DNA of 64,000 bases from NCBI RefSeq assembly GCF_002257665.1, contig NZ_MQWB01000001.1:2277342-2341341 (forward strand), given 5' to 3'. Under the pieces are notes generated by a model. That model saw only the letters and a list, made by a program, of their open reading frames with translations. It was not told the DNA's origin and made no database searches. Of this stretch, positions 54,813 to 63,334 are shown in pieces; position 1 is the stretch's first letter, and each line of letters starts with the position of its first letter. A program made the position numbers and the translations under genes. Source of the stretch: Rubricoccus marinus (GTDB lineage Bacteria; Bacteroidota; Rhodothermia; Rhodothermales; Rubricoccaceae).

Positions 54813-55757
54813 TCAGCGCTCCAGCCGTTCGGAAACGAACCGGGCGGCGCGCTCCAGCGACTCGTTCGCCTCGCGCAGCCACGGCGACCAGAGCTGCCAC
54901 ATGTGGAACGCCTCGGGCTCGATATGGAGCGAGACCTCGGCGCCAGCGGCGCGCCCGCGCTCAGCGAGTATTTGAGCCTCGCCGAGCAGCACCTCCGTCT
55001 CCCCCACTTCGACGTGGAGCGGAGGAAGAAGCGAGAGGTCATCGACGAGCGGCGAGATCGTGGGATCGTCGTCAGGGAGATCGACGGGGCCCGTCGAGAT
55101 GGAGGCGCACCGGCGGTCGTCCTCGTCGTTGTTCATCGCGTCCGTGGAGGAGTTCGCTTCGCGCGTGTCGCTGAGGCCGGTCCGGTCGGCGTTGGGCGAG
55201 AAGACGGCGGCGACGGTCGCGGGCGTGCCTTCTTTCGCGAGCGCGAGCGCCGTCGCGAGCGTGAGGTGCCCACCGGCGCTATCGCCGACAAGCGCCAGAG
55301 GCCCCCGTTCCAAGACTGCCCGTGCCACGCTTAAGGCGTCGCCGAGCGGCGCCGGCCACAGGCGCTCCGGCGCAAGCGGGTAGCGCGGCATGAACACGGG
55401 CTCGCCTACGAGCACCGCGAACGTCGCTGCAGCGCGCCAGTGCGTCTCCGGAGACCCAAACACGTACCCGCCGCCGTGCAGCCACACCACCCGTGGGTCG
55501 TCCGTCGCGCCGTCTGGTCCGGGGATCGCCCAGCCGCCGATGCCGCCCACGCGGGCCGGATGCCCGACTGGGATGGGCGTGCCCATCGCGTCGGCACGCA
55601 GGAGCCACGCGTACGCGCGGCGCATCTCCTCTGGCGAGCCGTCGATGGGGACGCGGCCGATCCGCTCGGCCACCTCGGCAAGTGAGACCGCGCGCGTGTA
55701 GGGGCCGCGAGGATCGAAGGCCGGGTGCTGGTCGGAGGCGGGGCCGGGCAGGGACAT
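54813..55757 (-). CDS. Alpha/beta hydrolase of the hormone-sensitive-lipase (HSL) type
   Basis: This 314-residue hydrolase has oxyanion-hole motif VVWLHGGGYVFG, nucleophile elbow LVGDSAGGHLTL, acidic residue in the LHVEVGETEVLLGEA region and the C-terminal HMWQ histidine. This order identifies the HSL/bacterial esterase family. It has no signal peptide. An acidic insert (NNDEDDRRCAS, about residues 210-220) is unusual. Substrate unknown. Confidence 0.9.
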   Translation of the reverse strand: MSLPGPASDQHPAFDPRGPYTRAVSLAEVAERIGRVPIDGSPEEMRRAYAWLLRADAMGTPIPVGHPARVGGIGGWAIPGPDGATDDPRVVWLHGGGYVFGSPETHWRAAATFAVLVGEPVFMPRYPLAPERLWPAPLGDALSVARAVLERGPLALVGDSAGGHLTLATALALAKEGTPATVAAVFSPNADRTGLSDTREANSSTDAMNNDEDDRRCASISTGPVDLPDDDPTISPLVDDLSLLPPLHVEVGETEVLLGEAQILAERGRAAGAEVSLHIEPEAFHMWQLWSPWLREANESLERAARFVSERLER

Positions 55758-55824
55758 GTCGAGCGGTCGGGATTCCGTTCCAAACGTCGGCTGTGCCGAG
55801 TCTGAGAGATTGGGTACAAAAGGA

Positions 55825-55858
55825 CCGCCTCTGGCGCCAATGCGAGCGCCAGAGGCGG
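55825..55858 (-). terminator. Hairpin terminator built from inverted motif copies, with T-run
   Basis: CCGCCTCTGGCGC (55825-55837) and GCGCCAGAGGCGG (55846-55858) form a perfect 13-bp stem around an 8-base loop. On the minus strand it is followed by TCCTTTTG. It follows the Zn-dehydrogenase gene by 22 bases. This is the clearest case of motif copies serving as an intrinsic terminator. Confidence 0.85.
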
Positions 55859-55880
55859 GTCGGGGACGAGACGCTGGGGC

Positions 55881-57056
55881 CTAGGGCTTGAGGACCACCT
55901 TGATGCAGTCGTCCTTTTTGTCCCGGAACGTCTCGTACATCTTCGGCGCGTCCGCCAGAGGCGCGGTGTGCGTGATGATGAACGAGGGGTCGATCTCACC
56001 GCTCTCGATCTTCTGCATGAGCGGTTCGAGGTAGCGCTGCACGTGGGTCTGCCCCGTTTTCAGCGTGAGCCCCTTGTTCATCAGCGGGCCGAGTTTGACC
56101 GAGCCGGATTGCGCGTAGACACCGGGCATGGAGATCGTGCCGCCTTTGCGACACGCCATGATGGCCTGGTTCAGCGCGTACGTCCGGTCGCTCTGGGTGT
56201 GCGTTGCCTGCGCGGCTTTGTCCACGATGGTTTTGGCGGCGCTGGCCCCGTGGGCCTCCATTCCCACGGCCTCGATGCAGCGGTCTGGACCGCGCCCATC
56301 GGTCATGTCGCTGAGCAGCTCGTGCAGCTTGCCGTCGACCTCCTCGAAGTTGATGGTCTCGGCCTTCGAGTTCTCCGCCGCCATGCGCAGCCGCTCCGGC
56401 TCGCGATCGATAGCGATCACGCGTCCGGCACCCAGCATCCACGCGCTCTGGATCGCGAACTGCCCGACCGGACCGCAGCCCCACACGGCGACCGTCTCGC
56501 CTGGCTGAATCTCGGCGTTCTCCGCGCCCATGTAGCCGGTCGGGAAGATGTCAGAGAGGAAGAGCACCTGCTCATCGGTGAGGCCATCGGGGACCTTGAT
56601 GGGGCCCACGTCCGCGTGCGGGACGCGGAGGTACTCGGCTTGCCCGCCGGGGATACCGCCCGTGAGGTGGGAGTAGCCGTAGATCCCGGCGGGGGCGTGG
56701 CCCATCGCCTGCCGCGCGTTCTCGGGCTTGGGGTTCGTGTTGTCGCACAGCGAGAACAGCGTCTGGTCGCAAAACCAGCAGTGCCCGCACGAGATCGTGA
56801 ACGGGACGACGACGCGGTCGCCTTTTTTGAGGCGCGTCACGCCGCTGCCGACCTCCTCGACGATGCCCATCGGCTCGTGGCCGATGATGTCGCCCGACTT
56901 CATCATCGGCACGAAGCCGTCGAAGAGGTGGAGGTCGGAGCCGCAGATCGCCGTAGAGGTCACTTTGATGACCACGTCGGTCGGCTCTTCGATCTCGGGA
57001 TCGGGGTGGGTGTCCACGCGGACGTCGCCCTGGCCGTGCCAAGTGAGGGCTTTCAT
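55881..57056 (-). CDS. Zinc-dependent alcohol/formaldehyde dehydrogenase-like MDR protein
   Basis: This 391-residue medium-chain dehydrogenase has catalytic-zinc ligands Cys38 (AICGSDLH) and His60-Glu61 (GHEPMG), the four-cysteine structural zinc loop (CGHCWFC and SLCDN, Cys90, 93, 96, 104) and the NAD-binding motif [10 protein letters not shown]. It resembles the glutathione-independent formaldehyde dehydrogenase-like group. An insert ([36 protein letters not shown], split here by family gaps) is typical of that group. Substrate unknown. The upstream reading to 57131 is rejected because the family starts at MKALTWHG. Confidence 0.9.
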   Translation of the reverse strand: MKALTWHGQGDVRVDTHPDPEIEEPTDVVIKVTSTAICGSDLHLFDGFVPMMKSGDIIGHEPMGIVEEVGSGVTRLKKGDRVVVPFTISCGHCWFCDQTLFSLCDNTNPKPENARQAMGHAPAGIYGYSHLTGGIPGGQAEYLRVPHADVGPIKVPDGLTDEQVLFLSDIFPTGYMGAENAEIQPGETVAVWGCGPVGQFAIQSAWMLGAGRVIAIDREPERLRMAAENSKAETINFEEVDGKLHELLSDMTDGRGPDRCIEAVGMEAHGASAAKTIVDKAAQATHTQSDRTYALNQAIMACRKGGTISMPGVYAQSGSVKLGPLMNKGLTLKTGQTHVQRYLEPLMQKIESGEIDPSFIITHTAPLADAPKMYETFRDKKDDCIKVVLKP

Positions 57057-57162
57057 ATCGAGAGGGGGATTATGAGAAGGGATGTCCTCCACACGGTGAG
57101 TCCTCCCGCAGTTCCCTCTCTTGCGGCCCACACATCAATACCAGGGAAACGACGGCTCCTCA

Positions 57163-57274
57163 CGCCAGAGGCGTCCCGCGCCAGAGGCGTCCCGCGCCAG
57201 AGGCGTCCCGCGCCAGAGGCGTCCCGCGCCAGAGGCGTCCCGCGCCAGAGGCGTCCCGCGCCAGAGGCGTCCCG
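57163..57274. repeat. Seven perfect 16-bp tandem repeats, each containing the genome motif
   Basis: The unit CGCCAGAGGCGTCCCG is repeated seven times without error (112 bases) in the divergent gap between the Zn-dehydrogenase and M16 peptidase genes. Each unit contains the 11-bp form CGCCAGAGGCG. The array lies about 105 bases from both start codons. The period is not a multiple of three and the array is not coding. It lacks the spacers of a CRISPR. Confidence 0.97.
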
Positions 57275-57378
57275 TCGAAAACCGAATGGAGAACATCGGC
57301 GCAGCGCGGTCCGTTGCACGGCTGTGCACATGCCGGCCTATCTATAGGTGCGTTATCCAACACTATCCCTCTCCACGC

Positions 57379-60120
57379 ATGCGACTTCTTTCTCTCGCGC
57401 TCCTCGCACTCCTGCTCTCGCCTCTGGCGTCGGCGCAGAGTGATCCCCTGGAGGGCATCCCCGATCTCGAGTACGAGATGTTCACGCTCGACAACGGGCT
57501 GACGCTCATCGTCCACGAGGACCACAAGGCGCCCATCGTGGCTGTCAACGTGTGGTACCACGTCGGCTCCAAAAACGAGCCTGCTGGCCGCAGCGGATTC
57601 GCGCACCTGTTCGAGCACCTGATGTTCAACGGGTCCGAAAACTTCGACGACGACTACTTCCAGGTCATGGAGCGCATCGGCGCAACGGACCTCAACGGCA
57701 CGACGAACACTGACCGCACGAACTACTTCCAGAACGTGCCCGTCGGCGCGCTGGACGCGGCGTTGTTCATGGAGAGTGACCGCATGGGCCACTTGCTCGG
57801 CGCCGTTACGCAGGAGAAGCTGGACGAGCAGCGCGGCGTGGTGCAGAACGAGAAGCGCCAGGGCGAGAACGCCCCCTATGGTGCCTCCCGCCAGCTGGTC
57901 ATCGACGCCACGTACCCGAAGGGCCACCCGTATGACCACTCGGTGATCGGCTCGCTGGACGACCTCAACGCGGCGTCTCTGGACGACGTGAAGGAGTGGT
58001 TCCGCACCTACTACGGTCCCAACAACGCGGTCATCGTCCTCGCGGGCGACATCACGCCAGAGGTCGCGCTGGAGAAGGTGACCCGCTACTTCGGCGACAT
58101 CGAGCCCGGCCCGCCGGTCGCGTCGTTTGAGCGCTGGGTGGCACCGATGACGGAGGACCGCCGCCAGGTGACGGAGGACCGCGTGCCGCAGGCCCGCATG
58201 CAGCGCGTGTGGAACGTGCCGGAGCTGGGATCGCGGGACTACAACCTGTTGGACGTGGCGACGAGCATCCTCTCGTCCGGCAAGACCTCGCGCCTCTACG
58301 AGCGCCTCGTCTACACCGACCAGATCGCGACGGGCGCCTTCGCCTACGTGGCGGGCTCGGAGATCGGCAGCCAGCTTCAGGTCGTCGCAACGGCCCGGCC
58401 GGGCGTCGCCATCGAGACGGTCGAGACGGCCGTCAACGAGGAACTCGCGCGCTTCCTACGCGAAGGCCCGACCGACGAGGAGATGGAGCGCGTCAAGACC
58501 GAGACCCGCGCCAACTTTATTCGAGGCATTGAGCGCATCGGCGGCTTCGGCGGCAAGAGCGACGTGTTGGCGGAGAACTTCGTCTACCAGGGCAGCCCGG
58601 ACGCTTACCGCGATGACCTCGCAGACGTGCTCTCGGCAACGCCAGAGGAGGTTCTGGCTGTGGCTCGGAAGTGGATGAACATGGGCAGCTACACGCTGAT
58701 CACGACGCCGATGCCGCAGTTCTCTGCGTCTGCGACGGACGTGGACCGGGCCGCTGGCGTCCCGGAAGTGATGGGCGGCACGGCTGCCGTCACGTTCCCC
58801 ACCCTTCAGCGCCGCACGCTCTCGAACGGCCTGGAGGTGGTGCTCGCCGAGCGCCACGACATTCCGCTCGTGAACCTGCAGCTCATCGTGGACGCGGGGT
58901 ACGCCGCGGACGACCCGGCGCGGCCGGGCCTCGCGAGCCTCACGATGGACATGATGGACGAAGGTGCAGCGGGCATGAGCGCGCTGGAGATCGCCGCCCG
59001 CGAGTCCGAACTCGGGACTGGAATCGGCACCGGCGCGGCTATTGACGTGCTCAACGTCACGGCGTCTGCGCTGACGGACAACCTTGCGGAGACGGTGCAG
59101 CTGATGACCGACATCGCGCTGCGCCCGGACTTCCCGGCCCAGGAGTTGGAGCGTCTGCGTCAGCAGCGCCTGGCTCAGATCCAGGGCGAGAAGTCGCAGC
59201 CCGTCGGCCTCGCGGTCCGCGTGCTGCCGGCCAAGCTCTACGGCGAAGGCCACGCGTACAGCCTCCCGCTTTCCGGCTCCGGCACGGAGGCGGCGGTGAT
59301 GAGCTTCACGCGAGACGACCTCGTAGGCTTCCACGAGACGTGGTTCAAGCCCAACAACTCGACGCTCGTCGTCGCGGGTGACGTGACCATGGACGAGTTG
59401 GTGCCGGTCCTTGAGCGCCAGTTCCGGGATTGGGAGCGCGGCGACGTGCCGGTCAAGAACGTGGCCGACGTGGAGCAGCCTGAGACGAAGGTCTTCCTTC
59501 TCGACCGCCCCGGCGCGCAGCAGTCCATCATCATGGCCTCGCACCTCGCGCCCAAGCGGGACAACCCGGACGACCTTGCGATCTCGACGCTGAACACCGT
59601 CCTCGGTGGCAGCTTCACCTCGCGCATCAACATGAACCTCCGCGAGGACAAAGGCTGGAGCTACGGCGCGCAGACGCTTCTGCTCGGCGCCAGAGGCCAG
59701 CGGCCGTTTATCGTGTACTCCGGTGTGCAGACAGACAAGACGGCGGAGTCCATGAACGAGGTGGTCAAGGAGCTTCGCGACATCGTGGGCGACCGCCCGG
59801 CGACGGAGGCGGAAGTGGCACAGGCGATCGCCGGCCAGACGCTCACGCTTTCCGGACGCTGGGAAACCCTTGGCGCTGTGCAGGGCTCGGTCGCGGAGAT
59901 CGTGCAGTACGACCTCGCGGACGATTACTACGCGACGTACGCCCGCGCCGTGACGGACCTGGACGCCAACCAGGTGTCGCGCGCGGCTCAGGCGCTTGTC
60001 CGCCCGGACAACATCGTCTGGGTGATCGTCGGCGACCTGTCGAAGATCGAGCAGCCGATCCGTGACCTGAACGTCGGCCCCGTCGAGGTGATCGACGCGG
60101 ACGGCAACACGATCCGGTAA
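57379..60120 (+). CDS. Tandem M16 zinc peptidase (insulinase/processing-peptidase family)
   Basis: This 913-residue exported peptidase has a signal peptide (1-20, ASAQ) and two M16 halves. The first holds the inverted zinc motif HLFEH (His76, Glu79, His80) with the downstream Glu in LDEQRGVVQNEKRQ. The second half (from about residue 480, LSNGLEVVLAERHDIPLVNLQLIVDAG) lacks HxxEH, as expected for the inactive clamp half. The first half's partner domain carries TEDRRQVTEDRVPQARMQRVWNVPE. Likely role: degradation of oligopeptides in the periplasm. It is followed by the genome motif at the stop and a strong terminator. Confidence 0.94.
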   Translation: MRLLSLALLALLLSPLASAQSDPLEGIPDLEYEMFTLDNGLTLIVHEDHKAPIVAVNVWYHVGSKNEPAGRSGFAHLFEHLMFNGSENFDDDYFQVMERIGATDLNGTTNTDRTNYFQNVPVGALDAALFMESDRMGHLLGAVTQEKLDEQRGVVQNEKRQGENAPYGASRQLVIDATYPKGHPYDHSVIGSLDDLNAASLDDVKEWFRTYYGPNNAVIVLAGDITPEVALEKVTRYFGDIEPGPPVASFERWVAPMTEDRRQVTEDRVPQARMQRVWNVPELGSRDYNLLDVATSILSSGKTSRLYERLVYTDQIATGAFAYVAGSEIGSQLQVVATARPGVAIETVETAVNEELARFLREGPTDEEMERVKTETRANFIRGIERIGGFGGKSDVLAENFVYQGSPDAYRDDLADVLSATPEEVLAVARKWMNMGSYTLITTPMPQFSASATDVDRAAGVPEVMGGTAAVTFPTLQRRTLSNGLEVVLAERHDIPLVNLQLIVDAGYAADDPARPGLASLTMDMMDEGAAGMSALEIAARESELGTGIGTGAAIDVLNVTASALTDNLAETVQLMTDIALRPDFPAQELERLRQQRLAQIQGEKSQPVGLAVRVLPAKLYGEGHAYSLPLSGSGTEAAVMSFTRDDLVGFHETWFKPNNSTLVVAGDVTMDELVPVLERQFRDWERGDVPVKNVADVEQPETKVFLLDRPGAQQSIIMASHLAPKRDNPDDLAISTLNTVLGGSFTSRINMNLREDKGWSYGAQTLLLGARGQRPFIVYSGVQTDKTAESMNEVVKELRDIVGDRPATEAEVAQAIAGQTLTLSGRWETLGAVQGSVAEIVQYDLADDYYATYARAVTDLDANQVSRAAQALVRPDNIVWVIVGDLSKIEQPIRDLNVGPVEVIDADGNTIR

Positions 60121-60171
60121 GCCTCTGGCGGAAACGCCAGCCGATTCAGGCGCCTCTGGCGCCTGGCTCTC

Positions 60172-60203
60172 GCCCCCCGGTGCTCCGGCGCCGGGGGGCT
60201 TTT
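60172..60203 (+). terminator. Intrinsic terminator after the M16 peptidase gene
   Basis: GCCCCCCGG and CCGGGGGGC form a 9-bp stem around a 10-base loop followed by TTTT. Motif copies flank it (60121-60130 and 60216-60225) but are not part of the stem. Confidence 0.9.
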
Positions 60204-60224
60204 ACGTGCATCTGGCGCCAGAGG

Positions 60225-60953
60225 CTATTTCCGCGCGCCCATCGGGCGCATGACGACCTCGGAGATCAGCGTCTTGTACGGCGACGTGATGACGTGGCAG
60301 ATGGTGTCGGCGATGGACTCCGGAGACATCGCGTGGGGGTTCTCGCTCATGCCGGCCTTGTCGCCGAACGAGGTGTCGACCGAGCCGGGGTACACGCAGG
60401 TCGTGCGGATACCGAAGGGACGGAGCTCCTTCATCGTCGCGTCCGAGAAGCCGCGGAGGCCGTGCTTGGTGGCGTTGTACGCGCTGAGGTTCGGGTTGCC
60501 GATCAGGCCCGCGATGCTCGCGACATGGACGATGTGGCCGGCCTCGGTACCGTCGCCGCGCTCCTTCGCCTGGGCCTTCATGTGCGGAACGGCCGCGCGC
60601 GTGCAGTAGAACACGCCGGAGAGGTTGGTATCGATCTGGAGATTCCAGTCGTCCAGGCTCTGCTCGTCCACGGGGTCGAAGCGGCCCAGCCCGGCGTTGT
60701 TGACCAGGATGTCCAACCGCCCACCTTCTTCCGCCGCTCGGTCGATCGCGTCCTTGGTAGCCTGGGGATCGGTGACGTCCGCGACGAGCGGTGTAAAGCG
60801 GTCACCGAGGATCTCGGAGAGGGATTCGAGATCGCCTTCGGATCGCGCGAGGCCGAACACGTGGCAGCCGCCAGCGGCGAGGGCGAGCGATGTGGCGCGG
60901 CCGATCCCGCGGCTGGCGCCGGTAACGACGGCGACGGTGGAGTCCAAGTTCAT
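60225..60953 (-). CDS. Short-chain dehydrogenase/reductase
   Basis: This 242-residue classical SDR has the cofactor loop TGASRGIGRA, NNAG at about residue 86, the catalytic Ser in VASIAG, the YNATK tetrad and the PGSVDT segment. The Arg in FGLARSEGD after strand 2 suggests NADPH. It is of the general 3-oxoacyl-ACP reductase-like type; the substrate cannot be read. The stop codon overlaps a motif copy. Confidence 0.9.
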   Translation of the reverse strand: MNLDSTVAVVTGASRGIGRATSLALAAGGCHVFGLARSEGDLESLSEILGDRFTPLVADVTDPQATKDAIDRAAEEGGRLDILVNNAGLGRFDPVDEQSLDDWNLQIDTNLSGVFYCTRAAVPHMKAQAKERGDGTEAGHIVHVASIAGLIGNPNLSAYNATKHGLRGFSDATMKELRPFGIRTTCVYPGSVDTSFGDKAGMSENPHAMSPESIADTICHVITSPYKTLISEVVMRPMGARK

Positions 60954-61009
60954 AGCAGGAGGTGGGTGTGAGAGTCGCGCTCACGCCCCGCCCCGGTCGC
61001 CGTTCCGCT

Positions 61010-61029
61010 GGCCTCTGGCGCCAGAGGCC
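61010..61029. repeat. 20-bp palindromic motif pair at the stop of the BNR-repeat gene
   Basis: GGCCTCTGGCGCCAGAGGCC abuts the minus-strand TAG stop (61029-61031), overlapping it by one base. Confidence 0.9.
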
Positions 61030-62081
61030 TAGAACTGCACGTGCGTGATCCGCCCGCCAGGCCCGACGAGCCACCCTTGCCTCCCGGCCATCGCGAGGCC
61101 CCAATGCGTCTCGCTAGACAGAGGCGCCCACGACGCACCAGCATCGCGCGAGAGGGCCACACCGCCCGGTCCGACGCCTACGACAGCCTCGGTCCCCGGC
61201 ACGAACGCGGCGCCGTAGAGCGCCCCGGTAAACGGGAGCCTCCCCCCTTCCGCCCACGTCTCGCCGCCGTCAACCGTAACCGCCACAGCGCGGCCGTATT
61301 CCTTGGGCGCGCCGATGTTGCCACCCGCGATCAGCGCGCGCTCACCAAACCCGAAGGCGATAGTCGCGCCGCCAGAGGCCTCGCCGCCTTCGAGCGGGAG
61401 CTCGGCCGCGGTCCACGTCGCGCCGCGGTCCGTGGTGCGGAGCACGCGCGGGGTGGCGCCGTTTCCGGTCGCGATCCAGCCCGTGGCCTCGCCAGAGGTG
61501 GCGACGCAGGTGCCGCTGGAGGCGAAGCTGCCCTCGGCCTCTTGCGCCGCAGGGAGGTTGTCGGCTGGGATGGGCATCCACGTGCGCCCACCATCGGTCG
61601 TGCGCTGGATGGGGAAGGCGCCCTCCACCGAGTCGCTGAACAAGAGGCCGCTCTCGCCCCAGAACGCGAAGCAGTCGTAGAAGGCGTCGAGGTCCTCGTT
61701 GAGGAACGTCTGTGCCCAGGACGCTCCGCCGTCGTCCGTTCGGTAGATCCGGGAGTCCGTGCCGTTTCCGATGCTGAGCACCAGCGCGGACTGGTCGCTC
61801 CAAGCGTGGACGTCGCGGAACTGGAGGGAGTCCGCCCCCGCCACCACCATCGGCGTCCACGTCGCGCCGCCGTCGGTCGTACGCACGACGGTGCCGCTGG
61901 CGCCAGAGGCCCATACCACATGCTCGTCCACGGCGTGCGCCGCGATCAGCAGCACGTCGGCGCCCGATGCCTGCGCCGTGAGCACGGGCTCGCCGATGGA
62001 CATAGGCGCACGAGGCGATGACGCGCACCCCGCAAGAGGCAAAGCGATCAGCAGGGCGAGAACAACGGCGGCAAAACGCAT
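61029..62081 (-). CDS. BNR/Asp-box beta-propeller lipoprotein (Ycf48-like)
   Basis: This 350-residue lipoprotein has a lipobox (LAGC, Cys19) and a beta-propeller with at least five Asp-box repeats: TTDGGATW, TDDGGASW, TTDGGRTW, TTDRGATW, TVDGGETW and SRDAGASW. This is the pattern of Ycf48/photosystem-assembly-like and sialidase-type propellers. In non-photosynthetic bacteria the role is unknown, probably binding on the cell surface or in the periplasm. Confidence 0.9.
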   Translation of the reverse strand: MRFAAVVLALLIALPLAGCASSPRAPMSIGEPVLTAQASGADVLLIAAHAVDEHVVWASGASGTVVRTTDGGATWTPMVVAGADSLQFRDVHAWSDQSALVLSIGNGTDSRIYRTDDGGASWAQTFLNEDLDAFYDCFAFWGESGLLFSDSVEGAFPIQRTTDGGRTWMPIPADNLPAAQEAEGSFASSGTCVATSGEATGWIATGNGATPRVLRTTDRGATWTAAELPLEGGEASGGATIAFGFGERALIAGGNIGAPKEYGRAVAVTVDGGETWAEGGRLPFTGALYGAAFVPGTEAVVGVGPGGVALSRDAGASWAPLSSETHWGLAMAGRQGWLVGPGGRITHVQF

Positions 62082-62308
62082 GTCAGGACTGGGATGGGCT
62101 CTGGTACGTTACGGCCAGGACCGCCGCTGAGCCCAGAATCTGGCAGGCCTCCGGCGCTGGAGGCACTACCGCGTCTAGGCCAGTGGGGAAGAGCGTAGCT
62201 CGGGACTAGCACCGGGACAGGGCCATTCCAGAGGGTGGGGATCGAACGGCTGCGGCACGAGTAGGCACCGCAGCCGCCAGAGGCGACCCGTCCCCCTCCC
62301 CCGCTTGT

Positions 62309-63298
62309 ATGCTCCGCGCCCTCTTCTCCGCCGCTCTCGTTCTTTCGCTCGGTAGCGCCTCCTCGGCCGCGCAGACCCTCAACGACACCGGAACGCCTCT
62401 GGCGCCGTGGTCGCAAGAGGCCGCGCCCTCGCTCCAGGGCGCGACCGTGATCGAGAACTTCGACAAGGCGACCGCGACGCCCGACGTGCGGACGTACGGC
62501 AGTGGGACCGGCTTTGGCTACACGTTCGGGACGGGCCCGATGGACTTCAAGCTAGCCGAGGCTTTTACCCTGCTGGGCGGCTCTCCATCTGCATTCGTGA
62601 CGGGGGCGGACCTCTTCTTCGGGGTAAAGGCCATCACGCCGGACCAGCCCAACTACACGGTGCAGGTGTGGACCGGCACACCCCAGTCAGGGCCCCAGGC
62701 TCAACTCTACTCGCAGGATTTCCCGATCTCGGACATCCAGCTGAGCAACGCAGGGCCGGTCCCGACCTCCGTCCGGTTCTCATCGCCCGTCGCGGTCTCG
62801 CAGAGCACCTTCTTTATCGTCGTCCCGTTCGATCAGAGCGCGCTCGGCGATTCCCTCGCCATCGCGACCACCGGCCAGCGCGCCCCGGAGTTTATCCCCA
62901 ACACGTGGCACGGCGTCAACGGCGGCTGGATCATGACCAACCAGTACGTCAACACGGGTGGCAACCCGCTACAGACGTGGATGTGGATCGACGCCGTCGT
63001 AGACAACGTGGCGCCGGGCGTGGAGCGGCTCCCGGAGGGCCTCACCTCGGTGCGGCTGTTTCCCAACCCGGCGCCAGAGGCCGGCGCGGTCCACCTCGAT
63101 CTCAGCGAGGCCTCTGGCGTCCGCGTCACGGTTCTTGACCTCTTGGGCCGCGAACTCGTGGAGCCCTTTAGCGGCCTGTTGTCGGCCGGGCAGCGCACCG
63201 TGGACCTCGACATCGATAGCCTCCCAGCCGCGACGTACGCGGTTCGCGTCGAGATCGATGGTGTGCCAGTCACGCGCCTGCTCAGCGTGACGCGCTAG
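62309..63298 (+). CDS. Secreted protein with T9SS type A sorting domain
   Basis: This 329-residue protein has a signal peptide (about 1-21), a single beta-rich domain of unknown type (about 25-240; VQVWTGTPQSGPQAQLYSQDFPISD, GDSLAIATTGQRAPEF) and a C-terminal type IX sorting domain (LTSVRLFPNPAPEAGAVHLDLSEASGVRVTVLDLLGRELVEPF...LPAATYAVRVEIDG). It is the second T9SS cargo in the window. The TAG stop runs into a damaged motif copy (CCTCTGCG). Confidence 0.85.
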   Translation: MLRALFSAALVLSLGSASSAAQTLNDTGTPLAPWSQEAAPSLQGATVIENFDKATATPDVRTYGSGTGFGYTFGTGPMDFKLAEAFTLLGGSPSAFVTGADLFFGVKAITPDQPNYTVQVWTGTPQSGPQAQLYSQDFPISDIQLSNAGPVPTSVRFSSPVAVSQSTFFIVVPFDQSALGDSLAIATTGQRAPEFIPNTWHGVNGGWIMTNQYVNTGGNPLQTWMWIDAVVDNVAPGVERLPEGLTSVRLFPNPAPEAGAVHLDLSEASGVRVTVLDLLGRELVEPFSGLLSAGQRTVDLDIDSLPAATYAVRVEIDGVPVTRLLSVTR

Positions 63299-63316
63299 CC
63301 TCTGCGAGACGCGTCT

Positions 63317-63334
63317 GCCTCTGGCGCCAGAGGC
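63317..63334. repeat. Palindromic motif pair abutting the cdsA stop
   Basis: GCCTCTGGCGCCAGAGGC overlaps the first base of the minus-strand TAG stop (63334-63336), in the gap between convergent genes. Confidence 0.9.

Noticed and set aside
57163..57274. CRISPR array
   Set aside because: The 16-bp units are directly adjacent without variable spacers, and no cas gene is nearby. It is a simple tandem repeat.
57121..57378. N-terminal extension of the M16 peptidase through the tandem array
   Set aside because: The extension is repeat translation without a signal peptide; the ATG at 57379 begins a typical signal sequence.
58146..58190. Internal duplication GTGACGGAGGACCGC in the M16 gene
   Set aside because: It encodes TEDRRQVTEDRVPQ, a segment in which M16 homologues commonly show similar TEDR-like repeats, so it is probably ordinary protein sequence.
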